Below are positions 18,103 through 26,772 of a stretch of DNA of 64,000 nt, one piece after another. A model generated the notes under the pieces. The model was not told where the DNA came from and did no database searches. It saw only the letters and a list, made by a program, of their open reading frames with translations. How positions within the stretch are numbered: the first letter of the stretch is position 1; every line of letters starts with the position of its first letter. The position numbers were made by a program, and so were the translations under genes. The stretch is taken from NCBI RefSeq assembly GCF_900104025.1, contig NZ_FNIQ01000007.1, forward strand, positions 172,593 through 236,592. Reading direction: 5' to 3'. Source of the DNA: Geodermatophilus sp. DSM 45219 (GTDB lineage: Bacteria; Actinomycetota; Actinomycetes; Mycobacteriales; Geodermatophilaceae).

Positions 18103-20847
18103 TCAGTGCGCGGCCTCGTCCCAGGTGCGGCCGAAGCCGACCGAGACCTCCAGCGGCACGGACAGCTGCGCGGCACCGGCCATCTCGCGCCGCACCAGGG
18201 CCTCCAGGGGCTCCCGCTCCCCCGGGGCCACCTCGAGCACGAGCTCGTCGTGCACCTGCAGCAGCACCCGCGAGCGCAGCCCCTCCGCGGCGATCCCCTC
18301 CTCCACCCGGAGCATGGCGACCTTGATGACGTCGGCCGCCGAGCCCTGGATGGGGGCGTTGAGCGCCATCCGCTCCGCCATCTGCCGGCGTTGCCCGTTG
18401 TCGCTGGTGAGGTCGGGCAGGTAGCGGCGGCGGCCCAGCGTCGTCTCGGTGTACCCGGTCTGCCGGGCGTGGTCGACGACGCCGTCCAGGTACTCGCGGA
18501 TGCCGCCGAAGCGCTCGAAGTAGGCGTGCATCTGCTCGCGCGCCTCCTCGACGGAGATGCGCAGCTGCCCGGCCAGCCCGTACGCCGACAGCCCGTAGGC
18601 CAGGCCGTAGCTCATCGCCTTGATCCGGCGGCGCATCTCCGGGTCGACGTCCTCGATGGGGATGTCGTAGGCCCGGGAGGCGACGAAGGAGTGCAGGTCC
18701 TCCCCCGACGTGAACGCCTCGATGAGGCCTTCGTCGCCGGACAGGTGGGCCATGATCCGCATCTCGATCTGGCTGTAGTCGGCCGTCATCAGCGACTCGT
18801 GGCCGGTGCCGACGACGAACGCCTGCCGGATCCGGCGCCCCTCGGCGGTGCGGATCGGGATGTTCTGCAGGTTCGGGTCGGTCGAGGACAGCCGTCCGGT
18901 GGCGGCGATCGTCTGCTGGAACGTCGTGTGGATGCGCCCGGCGTCGTCGACCATCGGGATGAGGCCGTCGATGACGGTGCGCAGCCGGGTCACGTCGCGG
19001 TGCCGCAGCAGGTGCTCGAGGAACGGGTGGCCGGTCTGGGCGAGCAGGGTGGTCAGCGCCTCGGCGTCCGTCGTGTAGCCGGACTTGATCTTCTTGGTCT
19101 TGGGCAGCCCGAGCTCGTCGAAGAGCACGGCCTGCAGCTGCTTGGGCGAGCCGAGGTTCACCTCCCGGCCGATCACCGCGTAGCACTCGGCGGCCGCGGC
19201 GGCGACGCCGTCGGCGAACTCCCGCTGCAGCTCCTGCAGGAAGTCCAGGTCCGCGGCGATGCCGCGCTGCTCCATGCGGGCCAGCACGAAGGTCAGCGGG
19301 AGCTCCATCGCGCCGAGCAGGTGGTCCCCGCCGCGCTGCCCGAGCACGGACTCCAGCGCGTCGGAGAGGTCGTTGACGGCGACGGCCTTGAGGACGTCGG
19401 CGTGCGCGGCCTCGCGGGCGAGGTCCTCCTCCGACGGCCCCAGCCCGTCGAGGGTCAGCTGGGGTTCCTCGGCGGCGGCGTCCTTCAGCTCGCGGCGCAG
19501 GTAGCGGACGGCGAGGTCGGCCAGGTCGAACGACCGCTGGCCGGGCAGCGCGAGGTACGCGGCCAGGGCGGTGTCGCTGACGACGCCGGCGAGCTCCCAG
19601 CCGCGGGCCCAGATCGCCAGCAGCGGGCCCTTGACCTCGTGCACGACCTTCGGCCGGTCCGGGTCGGCGAGCCAGGCGGCCAACGCCTGCTCGTCCGCGG
19701 CGTCCAGGTCCGGGCCGACGTCGACGAAGGTGGCGTGGTCGTCGGCGGCGGCCAGCGCGAGCCCGCTGAGCTCGCCGGTGCCCCGCCCCCAGGTGCCGCG
19801 GAAGATGATCCCCGTGCGGCCGGTGCGCGCGTGCTGGTCGAGCCAGTCGCCCAGTCCGCCGGCGGGCACCTCGTCCTCGGTGACGTCGAAGCCGCCCTCG
19901 GCCTCGGGCTCGGCGCTGGTGAGGGTGGCGAACAGCCGGTCGCGCAGCACCCGGAACTGCAGGTTGTCGAAGAGGGTGTGCACCTCGTTGCGGTCCCACG
20001 GGCGCACGGCGAGGTCGGCCGGCCCCACCTCCAGCGGGACGGCGCGGTCGAGCTCCGTGAGCCGCCGGTTCTGCAGCACCGAGGACAGGTGCTCGCGCAG
20101 CTTCTCGCCGACCTTGCCCTTCACGGTGTCGACCTGGTCGACGAGCGCGTCGAGCGACCCGTACTCCCGGACCCACTTGGCCGCGGTCTTCTCCCCCACG
20201 CTCGGGATGCTCGGCAGGTTGTCGCTGGGGTCCCCCCGCAGGGCCGCGAAGTCGGGGTACTGCTCCGGGGTCAGGTCGTACTTGGCGCGGACCTCCTCCG
20301 GCGTGAACCGGGTCAGGTCCGAGACGCCCTTGCGGGGGTAGAGCACGGTGACGTGCTCGTTGACCAGCTGCAGGGCGTCGCGGTCGCCGGTGGCGATCAG
20401 CACGTCCATGCCCTGCCCGACCGCCGCGACGGTGAGGGTGGCGATGACGTCGTCGGCCTCGTAGCCCTCTGCGGTGATCACCGGGATGTGCAGCGCGGCC
20501 AGCACCTCCTGGATCAGGCTCACCTGGCCGCGGAAGTCGGTCGGGCTCTCGCTGCGGTTGGCCTTGTAGTCGGCGTAGATCTCGCTGCGGAAGGTCTTGC
20601 GGCCCACGTCGAAGGCGACCGCCAGGTGGGTGGGCTGCTCGTCGCGCAGGATGTTGATCAGCATCGACGTGAAGCCGTAGACCGCGTTGGTCGGCTGCCC
20701 GGTGGTCGTGGAGAAGTTCTCGACCGGCAGGGCGAAGAAGGCGCGGTAGGCCAGGGAGTGCCCGTCGAGCAGCAGCAGCCGCGGGCGGGAGCCGTCGGCA
20801 GCGGGGACGGCGGGGCTGGACGCGGGGGCGGAGACCGGAGCGGACAT
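18103..20847 (-). CDS. polA: DNA polymerase I
   Basis: A 914-residue family A polymerase for Okazaki-fragment processing and repair. The N-terminal 5'-3' exonuclease contains FDVGRKTFRSEIYADYKANR, EADDVIATL and LIATGDRDALQLV. The central 3'-5' exonuclease domain lacks its acidic D-x-E residues, as in other actinobacteria. The polymerase domain shows motif A TADYSQIEMRIMAHLSGD, the O-helix RRRIKAMSYGLAYGLS and motif C LLQVHDELVLEV. ATG at 20847 (MSAPVSAPASSPAV) is chosen; a long open extension upstream overlaps the divergent thioesterase and is rejected. Confidence 0.97.
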   Translation of the reverse strand: MSAPVSAPASSPAVPAADGSRPRLLLLDGHSLAYRAFFALPVENFSTTTGQPTNAVYGFTSMLINILRDEQPTHLAVAFDVGRKTFRSEIYADYKANRSESPTDFRGQVSLIQEVLAALHIPVITAEGYEADDVIATLTVAAVGQGMDVLIATGDRDALQLVNEHVTVLYPRKGVSDLTRFTPEEVRAKYDLTPEQYPDFAALRGDPSDNLPSIPSVGEKTAAKWVREYGSLDALVDQVDTVKGKVGEKLREHLSSVLQNRRLTELDRAVPLEVGPADLAVRPWDRNEVHTLFDNLQFRVLRDRLFATLTSAEPEAEGGFDVTEDEVPAGGLGDWLDQHARTGRTGIIFRGTWGRGTGELSGLALAAADDHATFVDVGPDLDAADEQALAAWLADPDRPKVVHEVKGPLLAIWARGWELAGVVSDTALAAYLALPGQRSFDLADLAVRYLRRELKDAAAEEPQLTLDGLGPSEEDLAREAAHADVLKAVAVNDLSDALESVLGQRGGDHLLGAMELPLTFVLARMEQRGIAADLDFLQELQREFADGVAAAAAECYAVIGREVNLGSPKQLQAVLFDELGLPKTKKIKSGYTTDAEALTTLLAQTGHPFLEHLLRHRDVTRLRTVIDGLIPMVDDAGRIHTTFQQTIAATGRLSSTDPNLQNIPIRTAEGRRIRQAFVVGTGHESLMTADYSQIEMRIMAHLSGDEGLIEAFTSGEDLHSFVASRAYDIPIEDVDPEMRRRIKAMSYGLAYGLSAYGLAGQLRISVEEAREQMHAYFERFGGIREYLDGVVDHARQTGYTETTLGRRRYLPDLTSDNGQRRQMAERMALNAPIQGSAADVIKVAMLRVEEGIAAEGLRSRVLLQVHDELVLEVAPGEREPLEALVRREMAGAAQLSVPLEVSVGFGRTWDEAAH

Positions 20848-20934
20848 CGCCGCCGATCCTAGGTCCGCCCACCGACGGCTCCCGACCGAGAAGCCCCCGC
20901 CGCCGCGCCGCCCGGCGCTGGCTACGGTGCCGGG

Positions 20935-21339
20935 GTGACCGTGGACCGCCCCGACTGGCTCGACGCCGAGCGCACGAGCCCGCTGGACGACAAGCTGGGC
21001 ATCCGCATCACCGACTTCGACCCCGACCACGTCGTCGCCACCATGCCGGTCGAGGGCAACCAGCAGCCCTTCGGCCTGCTGCACGGCGGCGCCACCTGCT
21101 CGCTGGTGGAGACGGTCGGCTCGTGGGCGGCGGCCCTGGGCGCCGGCCCCGGCCGGCAGGCCGTCGGCGTGGAGCTCAACGTGAGCTACCTGCGGGCGGC
21201 CACCGAGGGGGTCGTCACCGCCGTCGCCACGCCGGTCCGCCGAGGCCGGACGCTGGTCACCTCCACCATCGAGGTCACCGACCAGCACGGTCGTGTGACG
21301 GCGACCGCCCGGCTCACCTGCATGCTCCTGACGGCCTGA
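20935..21339 (+). CDS. PaaI-type hotdog-fold thioesterase
   Basis: A 134-residue acyl-CoA thioesterase-like protein. The hotdog signature is FGLLHGGATCSLVETVGSWA near residue 44 with the conserved HGG, followed by GVELNVSYLRAATEGVVTAV. This type hydrolyses aromatic or fatty acyl-CoA thioesters in the cytoplasm; mycobacteria carry a similar gene beside polA. GTG at 20935 is the start; it is divergent from polA with an 87-bp gap. A structured repeat lies directly downstream. Confidence 0.88.
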   Translation: MTVDRPDWLDAERTSPLDDKLGIRITDFDPDHVVATMPVEGNQQPFGLLHGGATCSLVETVGSWAAALGAGPGRQAVGVELNVSYLRAATEGVVTAVATPVRRGRTLVTSTIEVTDQHGRVTATARLTCMLLTA

Positions 21340-21343
21340 GAGA

Positions 21344-21427
21344 GGACCACCCTTCCCCCCACGCCTCGTAAGAGGACCCCGTCCTCCCCACCCCTCGCAG
21401 GCTCGGGGCGGGACCCGGGACGGGGCC
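21344..21427. repeat. Dispersed two-stem intergenic element, copy 1 with adjoining half-copy
   Basis: The 54-bp unit at 21374-21427 has an outer stem CCCCGTCC/GGACGGGG closed by GG/CC around a bulged A, an inner stem CCC-A-CCCC/GGGG-C-GGG and a 10-nt loop TCGCAGGCTC. It is preceded at 21344-21371 by a degenerate half-copy starting GGACCACCCTTCC. Full relatives lie at 51878-51932 and, inverted, at 56904-56957. This copy is in the gap between two convergent genes. Confidence 0.8.
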
Positions 21428-21474
21428 GGCGGGCCCCTGAAGGGTGGCCGCCGTCCTCCTCGGGATGGGCCGGC

Positions 21475-22155
21475 TCAGCCTTCCGCCGCGGCGTCCAGGA
21501 GCGGCACCAGCCGGGCCGGCGGACGGCGGCGCAGCGGCGGACGGCGCTGCAGCGGCACGGTCCCCCCGCTCCGCTGCCAGGCCGCCAGCGTCCGCGCGAG
21601 GGTCTCCCGCGGCACGATCCGCCGGGTGGTCAGCGGCGCGAAGCCCATCCGGGCGAAGAACCGCTGCCGCTCGGCCTCGTGTCCGCCGACGGCGGCCACG
21701 ACGTGCGCGGCCCCCACCTGGGCGGCGTGCGCCGCCGCGGCCGCGAGCAGCGCGGCCCCGGCGCCGCAGCGGCGGTGGTCGCGGTGGACGACGAGGTTGT
21801 CGACGGTCACCTGTGGCACGCCGAGGACCACCGAGAGCGGGTCCGTCCCGAGGACGGCCAGGCCCACGGCCAGCTCGCCGCCGCCCCCGGCGCCGTCCGG
21901 CGCGTTCGGTCCGGGCAGCACCGCGAGCACCACGCGGTGCGCCGGGTCGGCCAGCAGCCGCCGGAAGCCGGCGGCGGCCGCGGCTCCGGGGGTCTGCCCG
22001 GTCAGCACGCCCTCGGCGTGGGCCTCGGCGCGGTGCTGGCGCACCAGGGCCAGCACGGCGGGCAGGTCGGCAGGACGCGCGTCGCGCGTCGTGACGCGGG
22101 ACCGGGAACCGGGAACTGACACTGGCCCTCCCTGGACGGTGAGCGGAGACTGCAC
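21475..22155 (-). CDS. GNAT family N-acetyltransferase
   Basis: A 226-residue GNAT protein. The N-terminal fold starts VTTRDARPADLPAVLALVRQ near residue 21, and motif A is HRDHRRCGAGAALLAAAAAH near residue 123, followed by FFARMGFAPLTTRRIV, the usual motif B. The C-terminal ~40 residues are Arg/Pro-rich and not conserved. Substrate unknown. The 5' end may be later than the codon at 22155 because residues 1-19 are not conserved. It is divergent from livH with a 154-bp gap. Confidence 0.8.
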   Translation of the reverse strand: MQSPLTVQGGPVSVPGSRSRVTTRDARPADLPAVLALVRQHRAEAHAEGVLTGQTPGAAAAAGFRRLLADPAHRVVLAVLPGPNAPDGAGGGGELAVGLAVLGTDPLSVVLGVPQVTVDNLVVHRDHRRCGAGAALLAAAAAHAAQVGAAHVVAAVGGHEAERQRFFARMGFAPLTTRRIVPRETLARTLAAWQRSGGTVPLQRRPPLRRRPPARLVPLLDAAAEG

Positions 22156-22309
22156 CCGCGGGCAGCCGTGATCACGACGGCGCGCCGTCGGTGGGACGGG
22201 CGTGACGCGTGCGGCGTGTCGCGGACAGGTAACAGCTCGCCGCGACGTGCGCCGACGGCAACGAGGCTGGGCTACCGTCCCCCCTCATGCGCAGAGCCAG
22301 GGAGGCCGA

Positions 22310-23683
22310 GTGACCAACGCGGCAGGCCGTGTACCACGACACGGCGTACCGAGGGGCGCCGCCCCGACCCGGCCCCGGACGGTCCGGCGATCCCGGACGT
22401 CCCGCGGCCGGGTGCTGCTCCGCCTGCTCCTGCTGGCCGTCCTCGGTGGTGTGGCGCTGACGCTGGCTCCCGGTGTCGCCCAGGCGCAGCCCGAGGAGAG
22501 CACGGCGAGCGAGCAGGTGTCGGGCACCCTCCAGACGAACCTCTCCGGCCCGATCGAGGGCGTCGAGGTGGTCGTCACCGACGACGGTGGCGACGAGGTC
22601 GACACCGTGGAGACCGACGAGAACGGCCGGTGGGTCGTGCCGCTGCCCGGACCGGGCCAGTACACGGTGACCATCGACGAGGAGGGCCTGCCCGAGGGCG
22701 TCGTGCTCACCGGGGAGAACACCCGCACGGTGACCGTCGACGCGGGGCGCAACCAGGGCGTGATCATCGCGCTCAGCGACGGCAGCACCGGCGCCGGCGG
22801 TGGCACCGTCCGCTGGGTGCAGCTGTTCGTCGAGGGGCTGCGCTTCGGCCTGCTCATCGCGATGGCCGCGGTCGGGCTCTCGCTGATCTTCGGCACCACC
22901 GGCCTGACCAACTTCGCGCACGGCGAGCTGGTCACCATCGGTGCGATCGCCGCGTGGTTCATCAACGTCCAGGGCGGCGTGCCGCTCATCCCCGCGGCGT
23001 TGATCGCGATGGTGATCGGCGCGGGCGTCGGGGCGCTCAACGAGCTGGCCATCTGGCGGCCGCTGCGCCGCCGCGGCACCGGCCTGATCGCCGCGCTGGT
23101 CATCTCGATCGGCCTGTCGATGCTGCTGCGGTACCTGTACCAGATCATCTTCGGCGGCCGGTCCGAGGCGTACGCGGACTACCGCGGCCAGCGGGCGGTG
23201 GACTACGGCCTGTTCCGGATGACCGACGCCGACCTCGCCTCGATCGTCATCGCGCTGGCCGTCCTCGTGCTGGTGGCGGTCATGCTGCAGCGCACCAAGA
23301 TCGGCAAGGCGATGCGGGCGGTGGCCGACAACCGCGACCTCGCGGCGTCCTCGGGCATCAACGTCAACCGGGTGATCCTGGTCGTCTGGATGATGGGTGG
23401 CGCCCTGGCGGCGCTGGGCGGCGTCCTGCTGGGCCTGTCCGACGAGGTGCAGTGGGACATGGGCTTCCGGCTGCTGCTGCTGATGTTCGCCGGCGTCACG
23501 CTCGGCGGGCTGGGCACCGCGTACGGCGCCCTCGTCGGCAGCATCGTGGTGGGTGTCTTCGTGCAGATGTCGACCCTCGTCGTCCCCAACGACATCAAGT
23601 ACGTCGGCGGGCTGCTCCTGCTGATCGTGATCCTCATCGTGCGGCCGCAGGGCATCCTGGGCAGCCGGGTACGGGTGGGCTGA
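22310..23683 (+). CDS. livH: Branched-chain amino-acid ABC permease LivH fused to a secreted beta-sandwich domain
   Basis: A 457-residue permease of the LivH family. The C-terminal ~290 residues are the standard inner-membrane permease (RFGLLIAMAAVGLSLIFGTT, TNFAHGELVTIGAIAAWFIN). Uniquely, residues 30-55 form a Sec signal peptide-like helix ending LAPGVAQAQP and residues ~60-165 resemble a carboxypeptidase-regulatory/SpaA-type beta-sandwich (SGPIEGVEVVVTDDGGDEVD, TDENGRWVVPLPGPGQYTV). This domain should sit outside the cell. The GTG at 22310 follows GGAGG with good spacing. It is first of livHMGF, 3 bp before livM. Confidence 0.9.
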   Translation: MTNAAGRVPRHGVPRGAAPTRPRTVRRSRTSRGRVLLRLLLLAVLGGVALTLAPGVAQAQPEESTASEQVSGTLQTNLSGPIEGVEVVVTDDGGDEVDTVETDENGRWVVPLPGPGQYTVTIDEEGLPEGVVLTGENTRTVTVDAGRNQGVIIALSDGSTGAGGGTVRWVQLFVEGLRFGLLIAMAAVGLSLIFGTTGLTNFAHGELVTIGAIAAWFINVQGGVPLIPAALIAMVIGAGVGALNELAIWRPLRRRGTGLIAALVISIGLSMLLRYLYQIIFGGRSEAYADYRGQRAVDYGLFRMTDADLASIVIALAVLVLVAVMLQRTKIGKAMRAVADNRDLAASSGINVNRVILVVWMMGGALAALGGVLLGLSDEVQWDMGFRLLLLMFAGVTLGGLGTAYGALVGSIVVGVFVQMSTLVVPNDIKYVGGLLLLIVILIVRPQGILGSRVRVG

Positions 23684-23686
23684 GCC

Positions 23687-24685
23687 ATGGGTGAACTGAT
23701 CGACGCCTTCGCCGTCGCCCTCAAGGCCGGGCTGGGCTTCCAGGCCGTCTTCCTGGCGCTGCTGGCCATCGGCATCAACGTGCAGTTCGGCTACACGGGG
23801 CTGCTCAACTTCGGCCAGATCGCCTTCGCCATGCTCGGCGGGTACGGCATCGCGATCTCCGTCAGCCAGTGGGGCCTGCCGTTCTGGGTGGGTGTGGTCG
23901 TGGGCCTGCTGGCCGCGGTCGTCCTCGCCCTGCTGCTCGGCCTGCCGACGCTGCGGCTGCGCGCGGACTACCTCGCCATCGCCACCATCGCGGCGGCCGA
24001 GGGTCTGCGGCTGCTGTTCCGTTCGGTGTCGGCCACCCCGGTCACCAACGGCACCCGCGGCCTGTCGGGCTTCAACGCCGAGTTCGTGGCCCTCGCCCCG
24101 TGGGACACCGCCCGCCGCTACGGCATCCTCGGCACCCAGTGGAGCGGCGCCGAGCTGTGGGTCACGGCGGTCGGCTGGCTGCTCGTGGCGCTGGCCAGCC
24201 TGCTGATCTGGCTGCTGGTCCGCAGCCCCTGGGGCCGGGTGGTCAAGTCCATCCGCGAGGACGAGGACGCCGTCCGCGCGCTGGGGAAGAACGTGTACGT
24301 CTACAAGATGCAGGCCCTGGTGCTCGGCGGCGTGCTCGGTGCGTTCGGCGGCATGGTCTACGCCCTGGGCACCGCGTCGGCCAACCCCGACCAGTACCAG
24401 AACGCGAACACCTTCCTGGCCTACGCCGCCCTGATCCTGGGCGGCGCGGCCCGCGTCCTGGGGCCCGTCATCGGCTCGATGCTGATGTACTTCATCATCC
24501 AGTTCGCCGACACCGGGCTGCGTACGCTGATCGGCAACGGGGTCATCCCCGAAGGCCTGCTCTCGGCGACCGACGTGGCGCAGATCCGGTTCGTGCTCAT
24601 CGGGCTCGGGCTCATGCTGCTGCTGGTCTTCCGACCGCAGGGCATCTTCGGTGACCGACGAGAGGTGATGCTCGATGCCCGCTGA
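23687..24685 (+). CDS. livM: Branched-chain amino-acid ABC permease LivM
   Basis: The second permease of the HAAT-type importer, 332 residues with about ten membrane helices. It carries the LivM segments INVQFGYTGLLNFGQIAFAM near residue 27 and NTFLAYAALILGGAARVLGP near residue 243, and the cytoplasmic coupling loop KSIREDEDAVRALGKNVYVY that contacts the ATPases. ATG at 23687 lies 3 bp after livH; the gene overlaps livG by 11 bp. Confidence 0.94.
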   Translation: MGELIDAFAVALKAGLGFQAVFLALLAIGINVQFGYTGLLNFGQIAFAMLGGYGIAISVSQWGLPFWVGVVVGLLAAVVLALLLGLPTLRLRADYLAIATIAAAEGLRLLFRSVSATPVTNGTRGLSGFNAEFVALAPWDTARRYGILGTQWSGAELWVTAVGWLLVALASLLIWLLVRSPWGRVVKSIREDEDAVRALGKNVYVYKMQALVLGGVLGAFGGMVYALGTASANPDQYQNANTFLAYAALILGGAARVLGPVIGSMLMYFIIQFADTGLRTLIGNGVIPEGLLSATDVAQIRFVLIGLGLMLLLVFRPQGIFGDRREVMLDAR

Positions 24686-25703
24686 CCAGACGCCCGGACA
24701 GCCGGCCGCCGGCGGCGCGCACGCCGCGTCGCTGGACCCGGCCGCGACCGGCGGTGCGCCCCGGCTGCTCGCCCGTGCGGCGCTCCGCGACGTCGCCTGG
24801 GAGGTCGGGGTGCCCAAGCCCGACCCGGCGATCGTCGTCGACGGGGTCACCCGCTCCTTCGGCGGCCTGACCGCGGTCTCGGTGGACCACCTGGAGGTCC
24901 AGCGCGGCGGGATCACCGGCCTGATCGGTCCCAACGGGGCCGGCAAGACGACGCTGTTCAACCTGCTCACCGGGTTCGACCAGCCCAACACCGGCACCTG
25001 GTCGTTCGACGGGCGGCCGCTGGGCAAGCTCGCGCCGCACCAGGTGGCCCGGCTGGGCGTCGTCCGCACCTTCCAGCTGACCAAGGCACTGTCCCGGCTC
25101 ACCGTGCTGCAGAACATGCTCCTCGGCGCGCAGGGCCAGAAGGGCGAGAGCTTCTGGCGGGCGCTGGTGCCCGGCACGTGGCGGGCGCAGGAGCGGGCGA
25201 ACACCGAGAAGGCGATGGAGCTGCTGGGCCGCTTCAAGCTGGACCGGAAGAAGGACGACTTCGCCGGCACCTTGTCCGGCGGCCAGCGCAAGCTGCTCGA
25301 GATGGCGCGCGCGCTCATGAGCGACCCGAAGGTCGTCATGCTCGACGAGCCGATGGCCGGCGTGAACCCGGCGCTGACGCAGAGCCTGCTCGGGCACGTC
25401 AAGGACCTGCGCGAGGAGGGCATGACGGTCGTCTTCGTCGAGCACGACATGGACGTCGTCCGGGACATCAGCGACTGGGTCGTCGTCATGGCCGCCGGCA
25501 AGGTCATCGCCGAGGGCCCGCCGCAGTCGATCAGCCAGAACCAGGCGGTCGTCGACGCCTACCTCGGCGCCCACCACGACGCCCCGCTCACCATCGAGGA
25601 GGAGGACCGCGTCCTGGCCGAGGCCGAGGCGGCCATCGCCCGCGAGCAGCACGCCGAGGGCGACGTCATCGGCTCCGAGACCCGACGCGAGGAGAACCGA
25701 TGA
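24675..25703 (+). CDS. livG: Branched-chain amino-acid ABC ATPase LivG
   Basis: A 342-residue ATPase of the importer. Walker A is GPNGAGKTT near residue 90, the signature is LSGGQRKLLEMARAL near residue 201, Walker B VVMLDEPMAGVNP near residue 220, and the switch His is in VFVEHDMDVV. Compared with usual LivG (~255 residues) it has about 50 extra N-terminal residues (low-complexity) and about 35 acidic C-terminal residues. It overlaps livM by 11 bp and livF by 4 bp. Confidence 0.94.
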   Translation: MPADQTPGQPAAGGAHAASLDPAATGGAPRLLARAALRDVAWEVGVPKPDPAIVVDGVTRSFGGLTAVSVDHLEVQRGGITGLIGPNGAGKTTLFNLLTGFDQPNTGTWSFDGRPLGKLAPHQVARLGVVRTFQLTKALSRLTVLQNMLLGAQGQKGESFWRALVPGTWRAQERANTEKAMELLGRFKLDRKKDDFAGTLSGGQRKLLEMARALMSDPKVVMLDEPMAGVNPALTQSLLGHVKDLREEGMTVVFVEHDMDVVRDISDWVVVMAAGKVIAEGPPQSISQNQAVVDAYLGAHHDAPLTIEEEDRVLAEAEAAIAREQHAEGDVIGSETRREENR

Positions 25704-26572
25704 GCACCATGGACGACCCGGCCATGGAGGACCCGATGTTCCAGGTCGGGCACAACGACGGCGGCACCCCCGACCAGCGGGCGCTCGCCGAGGGGACGTC
25801 CCCCGCCGAGCTCGCCGCCACCCGTGGGGAGCACGAGCGGCTGGCCGAGGACGCCCTGGTCCGGGCCGACGAGCTGGTGGCCGGGTACCTGCCCGGGGTC
25901 AACATCCTCAACGGCTGCGACTTCTACCTGCAGGACGGCGAGCTGGTCGGCATCATCGGCCCGAACGGCGCCGGCAAGTCGACGTTGCTCAAGACACTGT
26001 TCGGGCTCATCCCCGTGCGCTCGGGCACGGTGACGCTGCGCGGGGAGGACATCACCTCGGCACCCGCCCACCGGCTGGTGTCGCTCGGTGTGGGCTACGT
26101 GCCGCAGAACAACAACGTGTTCCCCTCGCTGTCGATCGAGGAGAACATGCAGATGGGCGCCTACCTGCGGCCGAAGGTCTTCCGGCAGCGCTTCGACTAC
26201 GTCGCCGACCTGTTCCCCATGCTCGGGGAGCGGCGCAAGACCAAGGCGGGGTCGCTGTCCGGCGGTGAGCGGCAGATGGTGGCGATGGGCCGGGCCCTGA
26301 TGATGGAGCCCTCGGTCCTGCTGCTCGACGAGCCGTCGGCCGGCCTCTCCCCCGCCTACCAGGACGAGGTCTTCATCCGCTGCCGGCGGATCAACGCGAC
26401 CGGCGTCTCGATCATCATGGTCGAGCAGAACGCCCGCCGGTGCCTGCAGATCTGCGACCGCGGCTACGTGCTCGACCAGGGCCGCAACGCCTACACCGAC
26501 ACCGGTGAGTCGCTGATGAACGACCCGAAGGTCATCGAGCTCTACCTGGGGACGCTGGCCAAGGCGCACTGA
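25700..26572 (+). CDS. livF: Branched-chain amino-acid ABC ATPase LivF
   Basis: The second ATPase, 290 residues. Walker A is GPNGAGKST near residue 94, Q-loop VPQNNNVFPSLSIEENM, signature LSGGERQMVAMGRAL, Walker B LLLDEPSAGLSP and switch His replaced by Gln in MVEQNARRCL, as is normal for LivF. About 55 acidic residues precede the ATPase core. The ATG at 25700 overlaps the livG stop (ATGA) and follows GGAG at 25691-25694. A strong hairpin 38 bp downstream ends the operon. Confidence 0.94.
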   Translation: MSTMDDPAMEDPMFQVGHNDGGTPDQRALAEGTSPAELAATRGEHERLAEDALVRADELVAGYLPGVNILNGCDFYLQDGELVGIIGPNGAGKSTLLKTLFGLIPVRSGTVTLRGEDITSAPAHRLVSLGVGYVPQNNNVFPSLSIEENMQMGAYLRPKVFRQRFDYVADLFPMLGERRKTKAGSLSGGERQMVAMGRALMMEPSVLLLDEPSAGLSPAYQDEVFIRCRRINATGVSIIMVEQNARRCLQICDRGYVLDQGRNAYTDTGESLMNDPKVIELYLGTLAKAH

Positions 26573-26609
26573 AGCAGGAGCCTGCTGCAGGGCCGGTCCA
26601 GCACCTCAC

Positions 26610-26651
26610 CACGTCGGCGCCAGTCCCCCGCGGGGGACCGGCGCCGACGTG
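26610..26651. terminator. Long hairpin terminating livHMGF
   Basis: CACGTCGGCGCC (26610-26621) pairs with GGCGCCGACGTG (26640-26651), with an A-C mismatch and then GTCCCCC/GGGGGAC inside, leaving a 2-nt loop. It is the strongest hairpin in the region and directly follows livF. Confidence 0.8.
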
Positions 26652-26772
26652 CCGGGTGGACCACCGGCATCGACCGGACCTGGGAGCTGCGGTCCCGCGC
26701 CGGCGCGCCCCTGCCGCGCGCCGGCGCCGACCGGGACGGCGTCCGGCCTCCCCGCGGAGACCTGGCCGGGCC

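Noticed and set aside
22172..25507. A 1111-codon open frame on the minus strand over the liv operon
   Set aside because: Antisense to livH, livM and livG with typical reverse-frame composition and no recognisable domain.
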